Shown piece after piece: positions 9,490 through 19,057 of a stretch of DNA of 64,000 nucleotides (the first letter of the stretch is position 1; every line of letters starts with the position of its first letter). Source of the stretch: JAGXTF01 sp044224315. GTDB taxonomy: Bacteria; Bacteroidota; Bacteroidia; NS11-12g; UBA955. A program made the translations under genes and the position numbers. The notes beneath the pieces are model-generated. The model was not told the origin of the DNA, did not search any database, and was given only the letters and a program-made list of their open reading frames with translations. The stretch spans positions 558,001 to 622,000 of the forward strand of contig JBGAKR010000001.1 in assembly GCA_044224315.1 (NCBI GenBank), written 5' to 3'.

Positions 9490-9876
9490 CTAAATGATTA
9501 GAACCCTGTCCTGAAGAAATATTGGAACCGAGGGTTTATACGGTGGTGGGTGATAAAAATCATCCACTCTCAAACAATTGGATGAGGATAGCTCATCATT
9601 GAACAAAGTAGGTTCAGAAATGTCAAACTTTGGTGGTTCGACGTTGATCACAACCTTGTATGATTTTACTTGAACATCCTGTGTTTTGATAACCACTGTT
9701 TTGTCGTCACAGCAGTTTGACTTCATTTTCTTTTTACCACACGCACAAAGATGCTTTTCTGCACTGAAGAATTGTATTGAAGCTATTCTTTTACCGCACC
9801 AATGAATAGTTACCGCCATGCCAGATTGGGTGGTCAGCAGAAAAATAGAAAGAATAAGGGCAACTGCCTTTTTCAT
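9490..9876 (-). CDS. HYC_CC_PP family secreted protein
   Basis: A 128-residue protein with a signal peptide (LILSIFLLTTQSGMAV). Its layout is that of the Bacteroidota HYC_CC_PP family: a His-x-Cys near the N-terminus (IHWCGKRI; here HWC), a CACGKKKMKSNCCDD cysteine cluster, and a proline-rich YHPPPYKP motif near the end. Members often occur next to copper-efflux genes; the function is unknown and metal binding by the Cys cluster is inferred. It is the first gene of the copper-oxidase run, directly downstream of a good promoter. Confidence 0.8.
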   Translation of the reverse strand: MKKAVALILSIFLLTTQSGMAVTIHWCGKRIASIQFFSAEKHLCACGKKKMKSNCCDDKTVVIKTQDVQVKSYKVVINVEPPKFDISEPTLFNDELSSSNCLRVDDFYHPPPYKPSVPIFLQDRVLII

Positions 9877-9886
9877 TGGTTATTTA

Positions 9887-9918
9887 CAAAGTTAAGTTGT
9901 TGAATCGGTAAATGCAAA
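9887..9918 (-). promoter_or_regulatory. Bacteroidota-type promoter for the copper/T9SS operon
   Basis: On the minus strand there is TTTG (9918-9915), a 20-base spacer, then TAACTTTG (9894-9887), matching the Bacteroidota consensus TTTG-N19-21-TAnnTTTG. It ends 11 bases before the ATG at 9876, giving a very short leader. A second TAACTTTG lies at 9930-9923 without a good -33 partner. Confidence 0.6.
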
Positions 9919-9930
9919 TACCCAAAGTTA

Positions 9931-10358
9931 CACATTTCCATGACTTTTCATAATATTGGATGTGTCATGAGTGGGAATAGGATCATCATTTACTGTATGT
10001 AAATTGTTTGAGAACTTTAATCTCACCTAGAACAAACCTAAGGAATGACTAATGTATCAAGTTCACTTGCATTGCCCTTTTTGGTATCAGAACAGACACA
10101 AACACCACTCCACCTAAGAGTAAAAAGTGATAGTCTTCCTTTCATCGAGCAATTGCTAGTACGTAGCAAGAAAGCATTGCAACTGATCCAGTAGCAGCGC
10201 AAAATTTGCCACAGAAAACATGAATGCCCAGGATGATAAGGAATAACCAGCCATCGAATGAAATTTCAAAACCTTGTATTATGGTTGGGCTTCCGCCAAA
10301 CATAACATTGGTGCTTGACTCAAAATTAACCAAAGCTTTAGCTGGTCCAGCTATTGTA
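9931..10358. other. Intergenic segment between the two metal operons
   Basis: No convincing gene. A 75-codon frame (10142-10369, minus) has only a TTG start and no recognisable family. Immediately after the P-ATPase stop lies a perfect 15-base palindrome, TAGCTGGTCCAGCTA (10339-10353), without a T-run, so it is more likely an operator or degraded terminator than a working terminator. Confidence 0.4.
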
Positions 10359-12245
10359 TTACCTATCAAATTTGCTCAGGTTTAGGCTGTACAATATGAC
10401 AATTAAGGTTACTCCTACGTCTGCGGCAATGGCAAGTACCAGGTTACTAAAACCCATAACCGCAAGAATCACAAACACGAGTTTTATCAAAATTGCAGAA
10501 ATCGTATTGAATTTGATCCGATTCAATGTTGCCCTGCTAAGTCGAACCAGAAAAGGAATCATTAAGAGTTTATCGTTCATGAGAGCAATATGTGCCGCTT
10601 CAATGGCAGTATCGCTTCCTGCGGCTCCCATGGCTATGCCAACAGTTGCCGTCGCCAGTGCCGGTGCATCATTTACACCATCCCCTACCATGCCTACTTC
10701 CTGAAATTGTTGCAATAGCTGACCAATTTTCTCTGATTTTTCTTCTGGTAGCAGGCCCCCATAAACTTGTTTTATTCCAACTTGTCGGGCAACGTATTGG
10801 GCCGCATTCTCGTGATCTCCCGTCAACATAATAGGCTCAATACCCAACAATTCCAATTGTTTCAGAGCTTCCGCGCTGTCGGGTTTTATCTCATCCATGA
10901 GTCCGATTATTCCGGCAACTCCATCGCCAAAACTCACGACAACGCTAGTTTTACCCTCTGAGGAGAGTCGTTCCACAATTTTTTCTGCTTCAGGATCCGT
11001 AGTCTGATGCTCTTTGATGAAATCTAACTTTCCTACATATACCGTTTCGTCTTCGCAAACAAGACATCGAGCAATAGCACCTTTCCCAATGTAGCTTTTA
11101 AATTTTTCCATTTTATGGGGCTCGAAACCTTCTTTTATACTCGTATCAACTATTGCTTGTGCTAATGGATGTTCGCTGAACATCTCGGCCCCGGCAGTGC
11201 AAGCAAGAAGTTCTTCTTTGCTCGTATCCTTTAAGGGAATTACATCCGATACGATTGGATTGCCATAGGTAATTGTGCGTGTTTTGTCTAACGCAATGGC
11301 TTTAATCCTTGCTATTGCCTCAATGTACTTCCCTCCTTTTACCAAAGCTCCTTTAGCGGAAGCATTTCCAATTGCAGCGTAAATTGCTACCGGCGTGGAA
11401 ATAACCAACGCACATGGGCAAGCAATTACCAAAAGCGTGATGGCCTGTTGCATCCAATGATTGATTTCCAGGTTCAGAATGAAAACAGGGATGGTAAAGA
11501 CCAGCGCTGCTAGGACAATTATCGAAGGTGTATAATACCTGGAAAATTTCTCAATGAATTTCTGTGTCTCGCTTCTATTGGCATTTGCCTCAAATGTTAA
11601 GCGTATGATTTTTGAAAAAGTCGTATCCTCAGAAAGTTTATTGGACTCCACTTCAATAAATCCATTTTTATTCAGGGTTCCTGCAAACACCATATCGCCA
11701 ACATGCTTATCCTGAGGTATGGGTTCACCGGTTATGGTTGCCTCATCAATTGCAGTTTCCCCGGAAACTATATTTCCGTCCAATGGAACCATTTCTCCGG
11801 GCTTTACTCGAAAAATGGTACCCACTTTGACTTTATCAATTGGCACAGCGGAGTTTTCATCCTTTACAAATGCCACTTTGGGAGCACGGCTTACCAACTC
11901 GTCCAATGCAGATTTTGAATTTTCAATGCCAATATCCTCCAATCTCTCACCCAGTACATAGAGAACTATTACGACAGCAGCTTCGGGGTATTCACCCAAA
12001 TAAAAAGCTCCTGATACCGCGATTAGCATCAGGAGGTTTATGCTGCTGAATTTGAGCTTCAACAATGCTAAAAGTCCTTTCCATAATACGCGGTACCCGA
12101 TTCCTAAAATGAAGGCTGCAAAAACAAAAGGTGCATAGGGCATGGGTATGTGTATGCCAAGGATAGAAAGTACTTCTAATCCAACAACTACGAGAATTGC
12201 GACAAGAAGAAAGATGAATTTTTTATCTTTGAATGGGAGTTTCAT
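10359..12245 (-). CDS. Heavy-metal P1B-type ATPase, Zn/Cd-type, without N-terminal HMA domain
   Basis: A 628-residue P1B ATPase that exports divalent metal ions from the cytoplasm. Visible parts: TM6 motif ACPCALVIS, actuator TGEP, phosphorylation site LDKTRTIT, SEHPLAQAI (HP motif), MLTGDHENAA and GDGVNDAPAL. The last helices hold IKLVFVILAV and AADVGVTLIV; the Lys and Asp there match residues of ZntA/CadA that select Zn, Cd or Pb. No N-terminal CxxC domain is present; the protein starts directly with membrane helices. The universal DKTGT loop reads DKTRT. Its ATG overlaps the end of the DUF3703 gene by 23 bases, so it is the last gene of the RND operon. Confidence 0.9.
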   Translation of the reverse strand: MKLPFKDKKFIFLLVAILVVVGLEVLSILGIHIPMPYAPFVFAAFILGIGYRVLWKGLLALLKLKFSSINLLMLIAVSGAFYLGEYPEAAVVIVLYVLGERLEDIGIENSKSALDELVSRAPKVAFVKDENSAVPIDKVKVGTIFRVKPGEMVPLDGNIVSGETAIDEATITGEPIPQDKHVGDMVFAGTLNKNGFIEVESNKLSEDTTFSKIIRLTFEANANRSETQKFIEKFSRYYTPSIIVLAALVFTIPVFILNLEINHWMQQAITLLVIACPCALVISTPVAIYAAIGNASAKGALVKGGKYIEAIARIKAIALDKTRTITYGNPIVSDVIPLKDTSKEELLACTAGAEMFSEHPLAQAIVDTSIKEGFEPHKMEKFKSYIGKGAIARCLVCEDETVYVGKLDFIKEHQTTDPEAEKIVERLSSEGKTSVVVSFGDGVAGIIGLMDEIKPDSAEALKQLELLGIEPIMLTGDHENAAQYVARQVGIKQVYGGLLPEEKSEKIGQLLQQFQEVGMVGDGVNDAPALATATVGIAMGAAGSDTAIEAAHIALMNDKLLMIPFLVRLSRATLNRIKFNTISAILIKLVFVILAVMGFSNLVLAIAADVGVTLIVILYSLNLSKFDR

Positions 12246-12612
12246 CGTTTGAATATGTTTTAATGATGTTTAATAAATCTTCGGGTATTTCCATTACTTG
12301 CAATGGTGGGACATTTGCGCCGCCTGTATTTCCAACGGGAATATTTCCGACAAAGGATTTTACGCCACCAACCAACAGGCGGGGAATTTGTCCAATTATT
12401 TCTTTTGTGTTTTTTGTTTGGATACCGAATAAAAGCATTTTCCAATGAACATAGGAATGTGCAAATGGGTAGGGTTGCCCAAGTATATGGGCCCTTTCCA
12501 GGTGTTGCCAACTCTGTTGCCAATCCCCTTTGCAAAAGGCCCTGGAAGCCGCCGATAGTTCATTTTGATAGTATGCTTTTAATGCCGATGGCATTGAAGT
12601 ATTGAATTTCAT
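12223..12612 (-). CDS. DUF3703 family protein
   Basis: A 129-residue cytosolic protein with the DUF3703 pattern: MKFNTSMPSALKAYY, then GDWQQSWQHLERAHILGQP and FAHSYVHWKMLLFG. The conserved His and Trp residues are present. Family members are usually encoded beside metal-efflux genes; no biochemical role is established. The C-terminus is Gly/Pro-rich (GNIPVGNTGGANVPP), also usual in the family. The end of the gene overlaps the start of the P-ATPase. Confidence 0.85.
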   Translation of the reverse strand: MKFNTSMPSALKAYYQNELSAASRAFCKGDWQQSWQHLERAHILGQPYPFAHSYVHWKMLLFGIQTKNTKEIIGQIPRLLVGGVKSFVGNIPVGNTGGANVPPLQVMEIPEDLLNIIKTYSNDETPIQR

Positions 12613-12632
12613 TGTTTGAATATAATTGGGGT

Positions 12633-12974
12633 CTAAATTTCCTTTTTCAGTATGTAGTAATATTTATAGAAATGATCATGAGAAGTGGCATAGGCTGTTA
12701 CCAAAGTCCAGCCCAATGCATTCATATATTCTAGAACATCTTCTAATTTTGAAAAAGCCTGAATTTTCTCTATAGTAGCAATCCTGATTAAAGAATCCGC
12801 TGAAAGATATTTTTGACCAAAGTTTATAGAAATATTGTACCCATAACCCATTTGAAATAGTCCTTTTCTTTCGGCCGAAAATTCAAAGTACTCTTCTGTA
12901 TGTTTTGAACTATCAGTTTGACCATACAAGGCTATTGATGAAACTAAAGCGATAAATATTAATCCGAGTTTCAT
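12633..12974 (-). CDS. Small secreted protein of unknown function
   Basis: About 113 residues from the ATG at 12974 (MKLGLIFIALVSSIALYGQ signal peptide), which lies just after the adaptor gene's stop; upstream ATGs at 12989 and 12998 overlap that gene. The mature part contains EYFEFSAERKGLF, FGQKYLSADSLIRI and a tail rich in Tyr and His (YATSHDHFYKYYYILKKE). I do not recognise the family. Its place between the adaptor and DUF3703 suggests a periplasmic accessory role in metal efflux; this is inference only. Confidence 0.6.
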   Translation of the reverse strand: MKLGLIFIALVSSIALYGQTDSSKHTEEYFEFSAERKGLFQMGYGYNISINFGQKYLSADSLIRIATIEKIQAFSKLEDVLEYMNALGWTLVTAYATSHDHFYKYYYILKKEI

Positions 12975-12978
12975 TTTT

Positions 12979-14217
12979 TTAATGTTCATGTGCCTCACCT
13001 TGGTTGGTCATTTTTGCGAGAAGAAAAAATGCGCCATTCACCACTAATTTGCTATCCGCTGCAATTTCTGTTAAGAATGTAATTTCGCTATAACCCACAT
13101 CCGTGGTACCCTTGCGCACTGGTATTCGCATAAATACAGTTTCACCTGTTTTTTCGTTCGCCTCGCTTTTATGGTCATGGGCTTCTCCAGTTTCATGGTG
13201 TTCATCTTCTTCGATTTTATCGGATACGACGAAAATATAATCCTGTCCTTCATGGTTTACGATGGCACCAGTGGGCACAGCATCCACTGTGGCATTTTCC
13301 AGACTTACGAGGGCAGTAATGCTCATTCCATCAATTAGCCCTTGCTTGTTGCCCTTCACTGTAGCATGCACAGCAATCGCCTTTGTACTTGGCTCAAACG
13401 TATTGCTTATTGCAAAAACATCGGCGTCATACTCCACGCCTGGATTATTGGTGAGTGTGAAGTGAATTGTCTGTCCCACTCTTAACTTAGGCAAGTCTCT
13501 TTCATATACGTAGAGATCAAGGTGAAGCTGGGAGTTGTCGACAATTTCCGCAATGGGGTTGTTGGCGTCCACAAAACTTCCAATATTTACTAAAACTGCA
13601 CTTACAGCGCCGCTTATAGGGCTAACAATTCTGATACTTGATTGAATATTTTCATTGGTCAATGTTTGGGGATTGATTCCGATCAGTTCCAGTTGCTTTG
13701 AAAGACCCGCTTTCCTTGACCTGGTAGCGTTCAATTCCGCTTCGGCGCTTTGCAAATTTTTTAATGCCCCTGCATTTCCCTTGATCAATTCTTTTTGTCG
13801 GTCATACTCTAATTCCGCCAACGTCATTTTAGCTGAAATACCAAGATACTCCTCTTGTAATGCAACAAAAGAACTATTCGCAATAGTGGCGACAATTTGA
13901 CCCTTCGTCACTGTACTTCCTGCTTGTACTAGAATGGATTTCACAACACCGCCGGACATGGCAGTAGCACTGGCCTTGTTTTGGTTAGGGACTTTCAAAA
14001 TTCCGTTCGCCTTTAGCGATGCAGTGAGTTGCTTTTTCTCCACGGTTCCAAATTCTATCCGAATCGATTTCATTTGTTCAGATGTCAGGGAAACAGTATT
14101 TGTGCTCTCATGCTCATCATGATGCCCGTGTTCTTCCTCTTTGGCCGTTTTATTTCCTGAACACGATATCAGAAAGAGCAAAATCGTGATATTTATGATA
14201 TTAAATGGGTATTTCAT
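12979..14217 (-). CDS. RND efflux periplasmic adaptor (CzcB/CusB-like), His-rich lipoprotein
   Basis: A 412-residue membrane-fusion protein. It starts with a lipoprotein signal (ILLFLISC), then a His/Glu-rich stretch (EEEHGHHDEHES). A lipoyl/barrel-sandwich half-motif (GGVVKSILVQAGSTVTKGQ), a coiled-coil hairpin (EYLGISAKMTLAELEYDRQ on), the second lipoyl half (IVSPISGAVSAVLVNIGSFV) and beta-barrel/MP domains follow. A second His-rich insert (EEDEHHETGEAHDHKSE) and the C-terminal GEAHEH suggest metal binding, as in CzcB. It lies 4 bases downstream of the fused RND-TolC gene and completes the tripartite pump. Confidence 0.9.
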   Translation of the reverse strand: MKYPFNIINITILLFLISCSGNKTAKEEEHGHHDEHESTNTVSLTSEQMKSIRIEFGTVEKKQLTASLKANGILKVPNQNKASATAMSGGVVKSILVQAGSTVTKGQIVATIANSSFVALQEEYLGISAKMTLAELEYDRQKELIKGNAGALKNLQSAEAELNATRSRKAGLSKQLELIGINPQTLTNENIQSSIRIVSPISGAVSAVLVNIGSFVDANNPIAEIVDNSQLHLDLYVYERDLPKLRVGQTIHFTLTNNPGVEYDADVFAISNTFEPSTKAIAVHATVKGNKQGLIDGMSITALVSLENATVDAVPTGAIVNHEGQDYIFVVSDKIEEDEHHETGEAHDHKSEANEKTGETVFMRIPVRKGTTDVGYSEITFLTEIAADSKLVVNGAFFLLAKMTNQGEAHEH

Positions 14218-14221
14218 AGTC

Positions 14222-17200
14222 TTATTGGTTGATTAGAAATTGTATTTGTATGGCAGTTTGGTTGAGTTGTTCGATGGATGAAAGATATTTGAGATAAATA
14301 TCAGTGGCCGTTTGCAGTGACATCAGATATTCCACATAGGTAATTTCTCCGCTACTATAACCCACCTTGCCTGTATTTCGGATAATATCTGCATTGGGTA
14401 ATGCCGTGGTCATATAATAATTATACTGCGCGAAATGGTGTTCATATTGCCGGAGCAAACCCATGAGTTGATTTTGTAATGTACTTCTACTGTTTTCAGC
14501 CTCCATTTGAACTGATTCCTTTTGAAGTTCTAATGACCTTGTTTTAGCGATGTTACTTCCAATATTTAAAGGTATGCTTACCCCTACACTCATGCCCTGA
14601 AACCGCTTGCTCTTATCAAAATAGACGTCAGAACCATTGATTGTCTGAACACCAATGAGAGATTGATTGAAATACCCAATATTGATATCTGGCATGTTCG
14701 CAGCCCTTTCTACCTTTTTGGTTTGTTCTGCCAGTTCTACCCTTTGCAACAACTGTTTCAAGTATGGGTTATCCTTCAATAAGGATGTATCCAAATCATT
14801 GCTGATGTGAATTGGTTCGTAACCGCTTGTGTCGGCAATTCGAAAATTCTCTTGAGTATTCATCATTGTTTTCAGTGTATTATAGGCCACTGAATACTCA
14901 GTTGCATTTTGCTGTATCAAAAGGTTGATTTCGCCCTTCCTGGCTTCAGCACTGGTTTTCTCAAGCATATTGGTTTCTCCGGTATTATAACGCAGATTGG
15001 CCACTCGTACCAGTTCGGAATACATACTGTCCAGTGCCGTGAGTTTCACTCCCGTGTGATAGAGGTATACCAACCTGTAATACCAGTATTTCACGCTACT
15101 CCTAATTTCTGCATTCGTCATTTCCAGGCTGAGTTGACTTTGTTTTAGTTCTGCCCTGTGCAGACCTGCCAAAGCCGTATAATAACCCGGAAATAGAATG
15201 GACTGATTAACCTGAAAAGCCTGGTCCTGGTTAATGCTATTGTATTGACCGAACTGCATACTAAATGACGTTTTCGGCAAGGACAACGTTGTCTTTTTTA
15301 ATTGGGCCGAAGCTTTCACTTGCAGTTCTTTGGCTTGAACCAGCTTGTTATTTTCAAGAACGATGCTGATTGCATTTTCAACGGAAATAATCTTGGGTGT
15401 AGTTTGGGCATAGGCATTCCCAGCGATGAGAAAAGGCACAGCCAGTAGAGTTATGATTGCTTTGTTTTTCATCAGTCTGAATTTTCGGGCAACAATGAGG
15501 TATAATAAGGGTAAAACGAACAGTGTTAGAAATGTGGCCGTTACCAAACCACCAATAACTACAGTTGCCAACGGTTTCTGAACCTCGGCCCCGACACCGT
15601 TTGAGAAAGCCATTGGAAAAAATCCCAAAGAGGCCACCGTCGCTGTCATCAAAACCGGTCGCAAACGAATTCTGGTACCTTCCCGTATTCTCTCAACCGC
15701 ATCTGAAATGCCGTCTTTTTCCAACTGATTGAATGTACCGATGAGTACGATTCCGTTTAGCACTGCCACGCCGAAAAGTGCAATGAATCCAACTCCGGCC
15801 GATATGCTGAATGGCATGTCCCTGGCCATTAGAGCCAGAACACCGCCGATTGCACTCATTGGTATTGCAGTAAAAATAAGCGTTGCCTGCTTTATCGAAT
15901 GGAATGTAAAATACAGGAGCAGGAAAATCAGTGCCAGGGCAACTGGCAATGCTATCAAAAGCCGATTGGATGCCGCTTTTAGATTTTCAAAAGTGCCTCC
16001 GAAAGTGTAATAATATCCTTCAGGTAGATTAATCTGTTTATCCATTTTACTTTGTATTTCTTCCACTACGCTTTCAACGTCTCTTCCTTTTACATTAAAT
16101 CCAACTACAATTCTGCGCTTTCCATCTTCGCGGCTTACCTGTGCCGGTCCTAGCTCCATCTTAATATCTGCCACTTGCGACAATGGAATTTGTGAACCAT
16201 CCTTGGATGGTACAAATAAGCCACTTACATCTTCAATTTTGTTGCGGCTATTACTGTCAAGCCTGACTACCAAGTCAAACTTGCGTTCGTTTTCAAATAC
16301 TACACCTGCAACTCCTCCTGCAAATGCAGTGCTTATCAGGTGATTTATGTCCTCTATGTTTAATCCGTAATTTGCAATTTGGGCACGATTGTATTTTATT
16401 ACAATCTGTGGAAGCCCAGCAACTCTTTCGACACTAGGTTCTGTAGCACCATTGACTTGTTTTACAACCTCATTTATTTTGTTTGCATGCGCCAAAAGTG
16501 TATCCATGTTTTCTCCAAATATTTTAACAGCAACATCTTGTCTGATACCGGTCATGAGCTCATTAAATCTCATTTGAATAGGTTGGTTTTTTTCAAAAAA
16601 AACACCTGGTATTGTACTCAGTTTATGTTCAAATTCCACGGCCAATTCATCGTAAGAAATATCCCGTTTCCATTCACTTCTGGGTTTAAGAATAATCATC
16701 AAATCTGTGGCCTCAGGGGGCATTGGATCAGTTGGAACTTCTGCTGATCCGGTTTTGCCAACCACCATTTTCACCTCCTCGAATTCCTTAACCAATCGGC
16801 TGGCTTGCATCGAAGTCTCTATGCTCTGTGACAGTGAAGATCCCTGCGGTAGAATGCAGTGAAAGGCAAAATCCCCTTCCTGGAGATTAGGAATGAATTC
16901 ACCGCCAAGCCTGGAGAATAGAATAACTGTTGCGATAAACATGGCCACCGTAACACTAATTACAAGAGTTTTGAATTTGATTACTGATGATAAAGCCATG
17001 GCGTAAATACGTTGCAGTAACGCCATGATTTTATCGCTGATGTTGGCTTTATGGGAATTGTTCTTTGAAAGAAACAATGCGCACATCATTGGAATATATG
17101 TGAGTGAAAGTATGAGTGCTCCCAGAATGGCGAAGCTCACAGTCTGAGCCATAGGGCGGAACATTTTCCCTTCAATGCCAACCAATGTAAGTATGGGAAT

Positions 17201-18580
17201 ATATACAATGAGGATTATTATTTCTCCAAAAGCTGCGCTGCTTCGGATTTTAGAAGCGGAAAGGAAAACTTCGTTATCCATTTCGCTTTGCGATAATCGG
17301 GAAGCTACTTTCCTTAAACCAAAATGGTGCATCGTGGCTTCCACGATGATGACAGCTCCGTCTACTATGAGGCCAAAATCAATTGCCCCAAGGCTCATCA
17401 GATTTGCACTTACTCCGAATATGTTCATTAGCCCCAATGCGAACAACATGGCCAAAGGAATAGCCGAAGCAACGATGAGGCCTGCACGAAAATTTCCAAG
17501 GAATAGTACCAGCACAAAAATCACAATCAGGGCACCTTCTATTAAGTTCTTTTCAACGGTTGAAATTGCCCGCTTTACCAGGTCGGTTCGGTCCAGAAAT
17601 GGTTCTATCGTTACATCATCTGGTAGTGATTTCTGAATATTGATCATTTTCAGTTTGATCTTTTCAACCACTTCAGCGCTATTAGAACCTTTCAGCATCA
17701 TAACCACGCCTCCCACGGCATCCACCTTCCCATTATAAGTCATTGCGCCGTACCTGACAGCGCTACCGAATTTCACTTCTGCAACATCTTTAATCAGAAT
17801 AGGTATTCCATTTGGATTTGATTTAACCACAATGTTCTTTACGTCATCAAACGAGCCTATTAAACCAACCCCTCTTATGAAATACGCATTTGGTTTTTTA
17901 TCAATATAGGCTCCACCGGTATTCTCATTATTATTTTCCAGCGCTGAGAATATTTCCGGAATTGAAACATTCATAGCCAAAAGTCTATCGGGATTGACGG
18001 ATACCTCGTATTGCTTCAACTGGCCCCCGAAGCTATTAACTTCGGCTATGCCCGGTGTTCCGTAAAGTTGTCGGGCCACAATCCAATCCTGCATAGTTCT
18101 CAGATTCATGGAAGTGTATTTACCTTCACTTCCTTTTTTAGGGTGAATGATGTACTGATATACTTCACCCAATCCAGTACTAACAGGAGCCAGTTCTGGT
18201 GTTCCAACCCCTTTTGGAATTTTGGTTTCAGCCTCCTTTAGTTTTTCGTTGATTAACTGGCGTGCAAAGTATATATCTACCTTGTCTCTAAACACTATGG
18301 TAATGACGGAAAGACCAAATCTTGAAATACTTCTCAATTCTTCAAGGTCTGGCATATTTGCCAGACTTTGCTCAATCGGATAGGTCACGAGTTGCTCCAC
18401 TTCCTGTCCTGCTAACGTGGGACAAACCGTAATGATCTGAACCTGGTTATTCGTGATATCGGGCACCGCATCAATTGGTAATTTGGATGCACTCCAAATG
18501 CCCCAGATGATCAGAACTAGGGTCATCGTAGCAATGACCAGTTTGTTTTTTATACTGAACGCAATGATTTTATCTAACAT
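14222..18580 (-). CDS. CzcA-type RND metal efflux pump fused to a TolC-type outer membrane channel
   Basis: A 1452-residue protein from the ATG at 18580 (MLDKIIAFSIKNK); an upstream ATG at 18649 adds an atypical leader. Residues 1 to about 1030 are a complete HME-type RND permease. The TM4 motif near residue 400 reads GAIDFGLIVDGAVIIVE, the HME1 signature (DFG..VDGAV..E) of Co/Zn/Cd pumps such as CzcA. From about residue 1037 the chain continues without a stop into MKNKAIITLLAVPFLIAGNA followed by YAQ, a perfect signal-peptide look-alike, and then a TolC/CusC-like outer membrane factor of about 400 residues (ISVENAISIVLENN ... ITYVEYLMSLQTATDIYL). RND-TolC fusions of this kind are known in Bacteroidota. 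It is followed by its adaptor. Confidence 0.9.
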   Translation of the reverse strand: MLDKIIAFSIKNKLVIATMTLVLIIWGIWSASKLPIDAVPDITNNQVQIITVCPTLAGQEVEQLVTYPIEQSLANMPDLEELRSISRFGLSVITIVFRDKVDIYFARQLINEKLKEAETKIPKGVGTPELAPVSTGLGEVYQYIIHPKKGSEGKYTSMNLRTMQDWIVARQLYGTPGIAEVNSFGGQLKQYEVSVNPDRLLAMNVSIPEIFSALENNNENTGGAYIDKKPNAYFIRGVGLIGSFDDVKNIVVKSNPNGIPILIKDVAEVKFGSAVRYGAMTYNGKVDAVGGVVMMLKGSNSAEVVEKIKLKMINIQKSLPDDVTIEPFLDRTDLVKRAISTVEKNLIEGALIVIFVLVLFLGNFRAGLIVASAIPLAMLFALGLMNIFGVSANLMSLGAIDFGLIVDGAVIIVEATMHHFGLRKVASRLSQSEMDNEVFLSASKIRSSAAFGEIIILIVYIPILTLVGIEGKMFRPMAQTVSFAILGALILSLTYIPMMCALFLSKNNSHKANISDKIMALLQRIYAMALSSVIKFKTLVISVTVAMFIATVILFSRLGGEFIPNLQEGDFAFHCILPQGSSLSQSIETSMQASRLVKEFEEVKMVVGKTGSAEVPTDPMPPEATDLMIILKPRSEWKRDISYDELAVEFEHKLSTIPGVFFEKNQPIQMRFNELMTGIRQDVAVKIFGENMDTLLAHANKINEVVKQVNGATEPSVERVAGLPQIVIKYNRAQIANYGLNIEDINHLISTAFAGGVAGVVFENERKFDLVVRLDSNSRNKIEDVSGLFVPSKDGSQIPLSQVADIKMELGPAQVSREDGKRRIVVGFNVKGRDVESVVEEIQSKMDKQINLPEGYYYTFGGTFENLKAASNRLLIALPVALALIFLLLYFTFHSIKQATLIFTAIPMSAIGGVLALMARDMPFSISAGVGFIALFGVAVLNGIVLIGTFNQLEKDGISDAVERIREGTRIRLRPVLMTATVASLGFFPMAFSNGVGAEVQKPLATVVIGGLVTATFLTLFVLPLLYLIVARKFRLMKNKAIITLLAVPFLIAGNAYAQTTPKIISVENAISIVLENNKLVQAKELQVKASAQLKKTTLSLPKTSFSMQFGQYNSINQDQAFQVNQSILFPGYYTALAGLHRAELKQSQLSLEMTNAEIRSSVKYWYYRLVYLYHTGVKLTALDSMYSELVRVANLRYNTGETNMLEKTSAEARKGEINLLIQQNATEYSVAYNTLKTMMNTQENFRIADTSGYEPIHISNDLDTSLLKDNPYLKQLLQRVELAEQTKKVERAANMPDINIGYFNQSLIGVQTINGSDVYFDKSKRFQGMSVGVSIPLNIGSNIAKTRSLELQKESVQMEAENSRSTLQNQLMGLLRQYEHHFAQYNYYMTTALPNADIIRNTGKVGYSSGEITYVEYLMSLQTATDIYLKYLSSIEQLNQTAIQIQFLINQ

Positions 18581-18684
18581 GTTTTCCTTGTATGGTTTGT
18601 TTTTCCATGCATTTTGAATTGCATAATGCAAAATCACACATAGCAGCATGGAGCTATGCGTGAAGAATCAGGATTGAAAAGGGA

Positions 18685-19002
18685 TTAACCTATTTTAGGA
18701 GGATGCCAGATTGCAATGTAAGCATCCCGGACGAATAGAGGTTTCGGAATAGTAAATTCAAAACCGGATGGAGCCAGATAGGCTGACGAAACAATGCCTT
18801 GATGATACAAAGCACAAATGCTACCGCAACATGAACAAATGCAGAATGGAGAACAATTATCACCGTTGTGATTGTCCGCATCTTGATGATTGCCTGCCGT
18901 ACTTTCCACCTTCTGGGTATTATTGCAACCTGCATGATCTGTGCAAGGCGCAAAAACAAGCGCCATGAAGTACAGACTGAACAGGAGGGCAAAGAATTTC
19001 AT
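18685..19002 (-). CDS. DUF6660-like small Cys-rich secreted protein
   Basis: About 105 residues from the ATG at 19002 (MKFFALLFSLYFMALVFAPC signal peptide); the longer frame upstream lacks a signal. The mature part holds His/Asp/Asn-rich DNHNGDNCS followed by CSPFCICSCCGS, which fits the DUF6660 pattern of Bacteroidota. The Cys cluster could bind Cu or Zn. It is the first gene of the RND/P-ATPase run. A TATATTTG -7 element sits just 5 bases before the ATG, so the mRNA may be nearly leaderless. Confidence 0.7.
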   Translation of the reverse strand: MKFFALLFSLYFMALVFAPCTDHAGCNNTQKVESTAGNHQDADNHNGDNCSPFCICSCCGSICALYHQGIVSSAYLAPSGFEFTIPKPLFVRDAYIAIWHPPKIG

Positions 19003-19057
19003 CTGCGCAAATATAGTGAAAATGTAGTATGATATACTGTCATCAAGACATTCCCGA

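Noticed and set aside
10142..10369. 75-codon frame after the P-ATPase on the minus strand
   Set aside because: Only a TTG start, no recognised family, odd composition and a preceding stop; probably chance.
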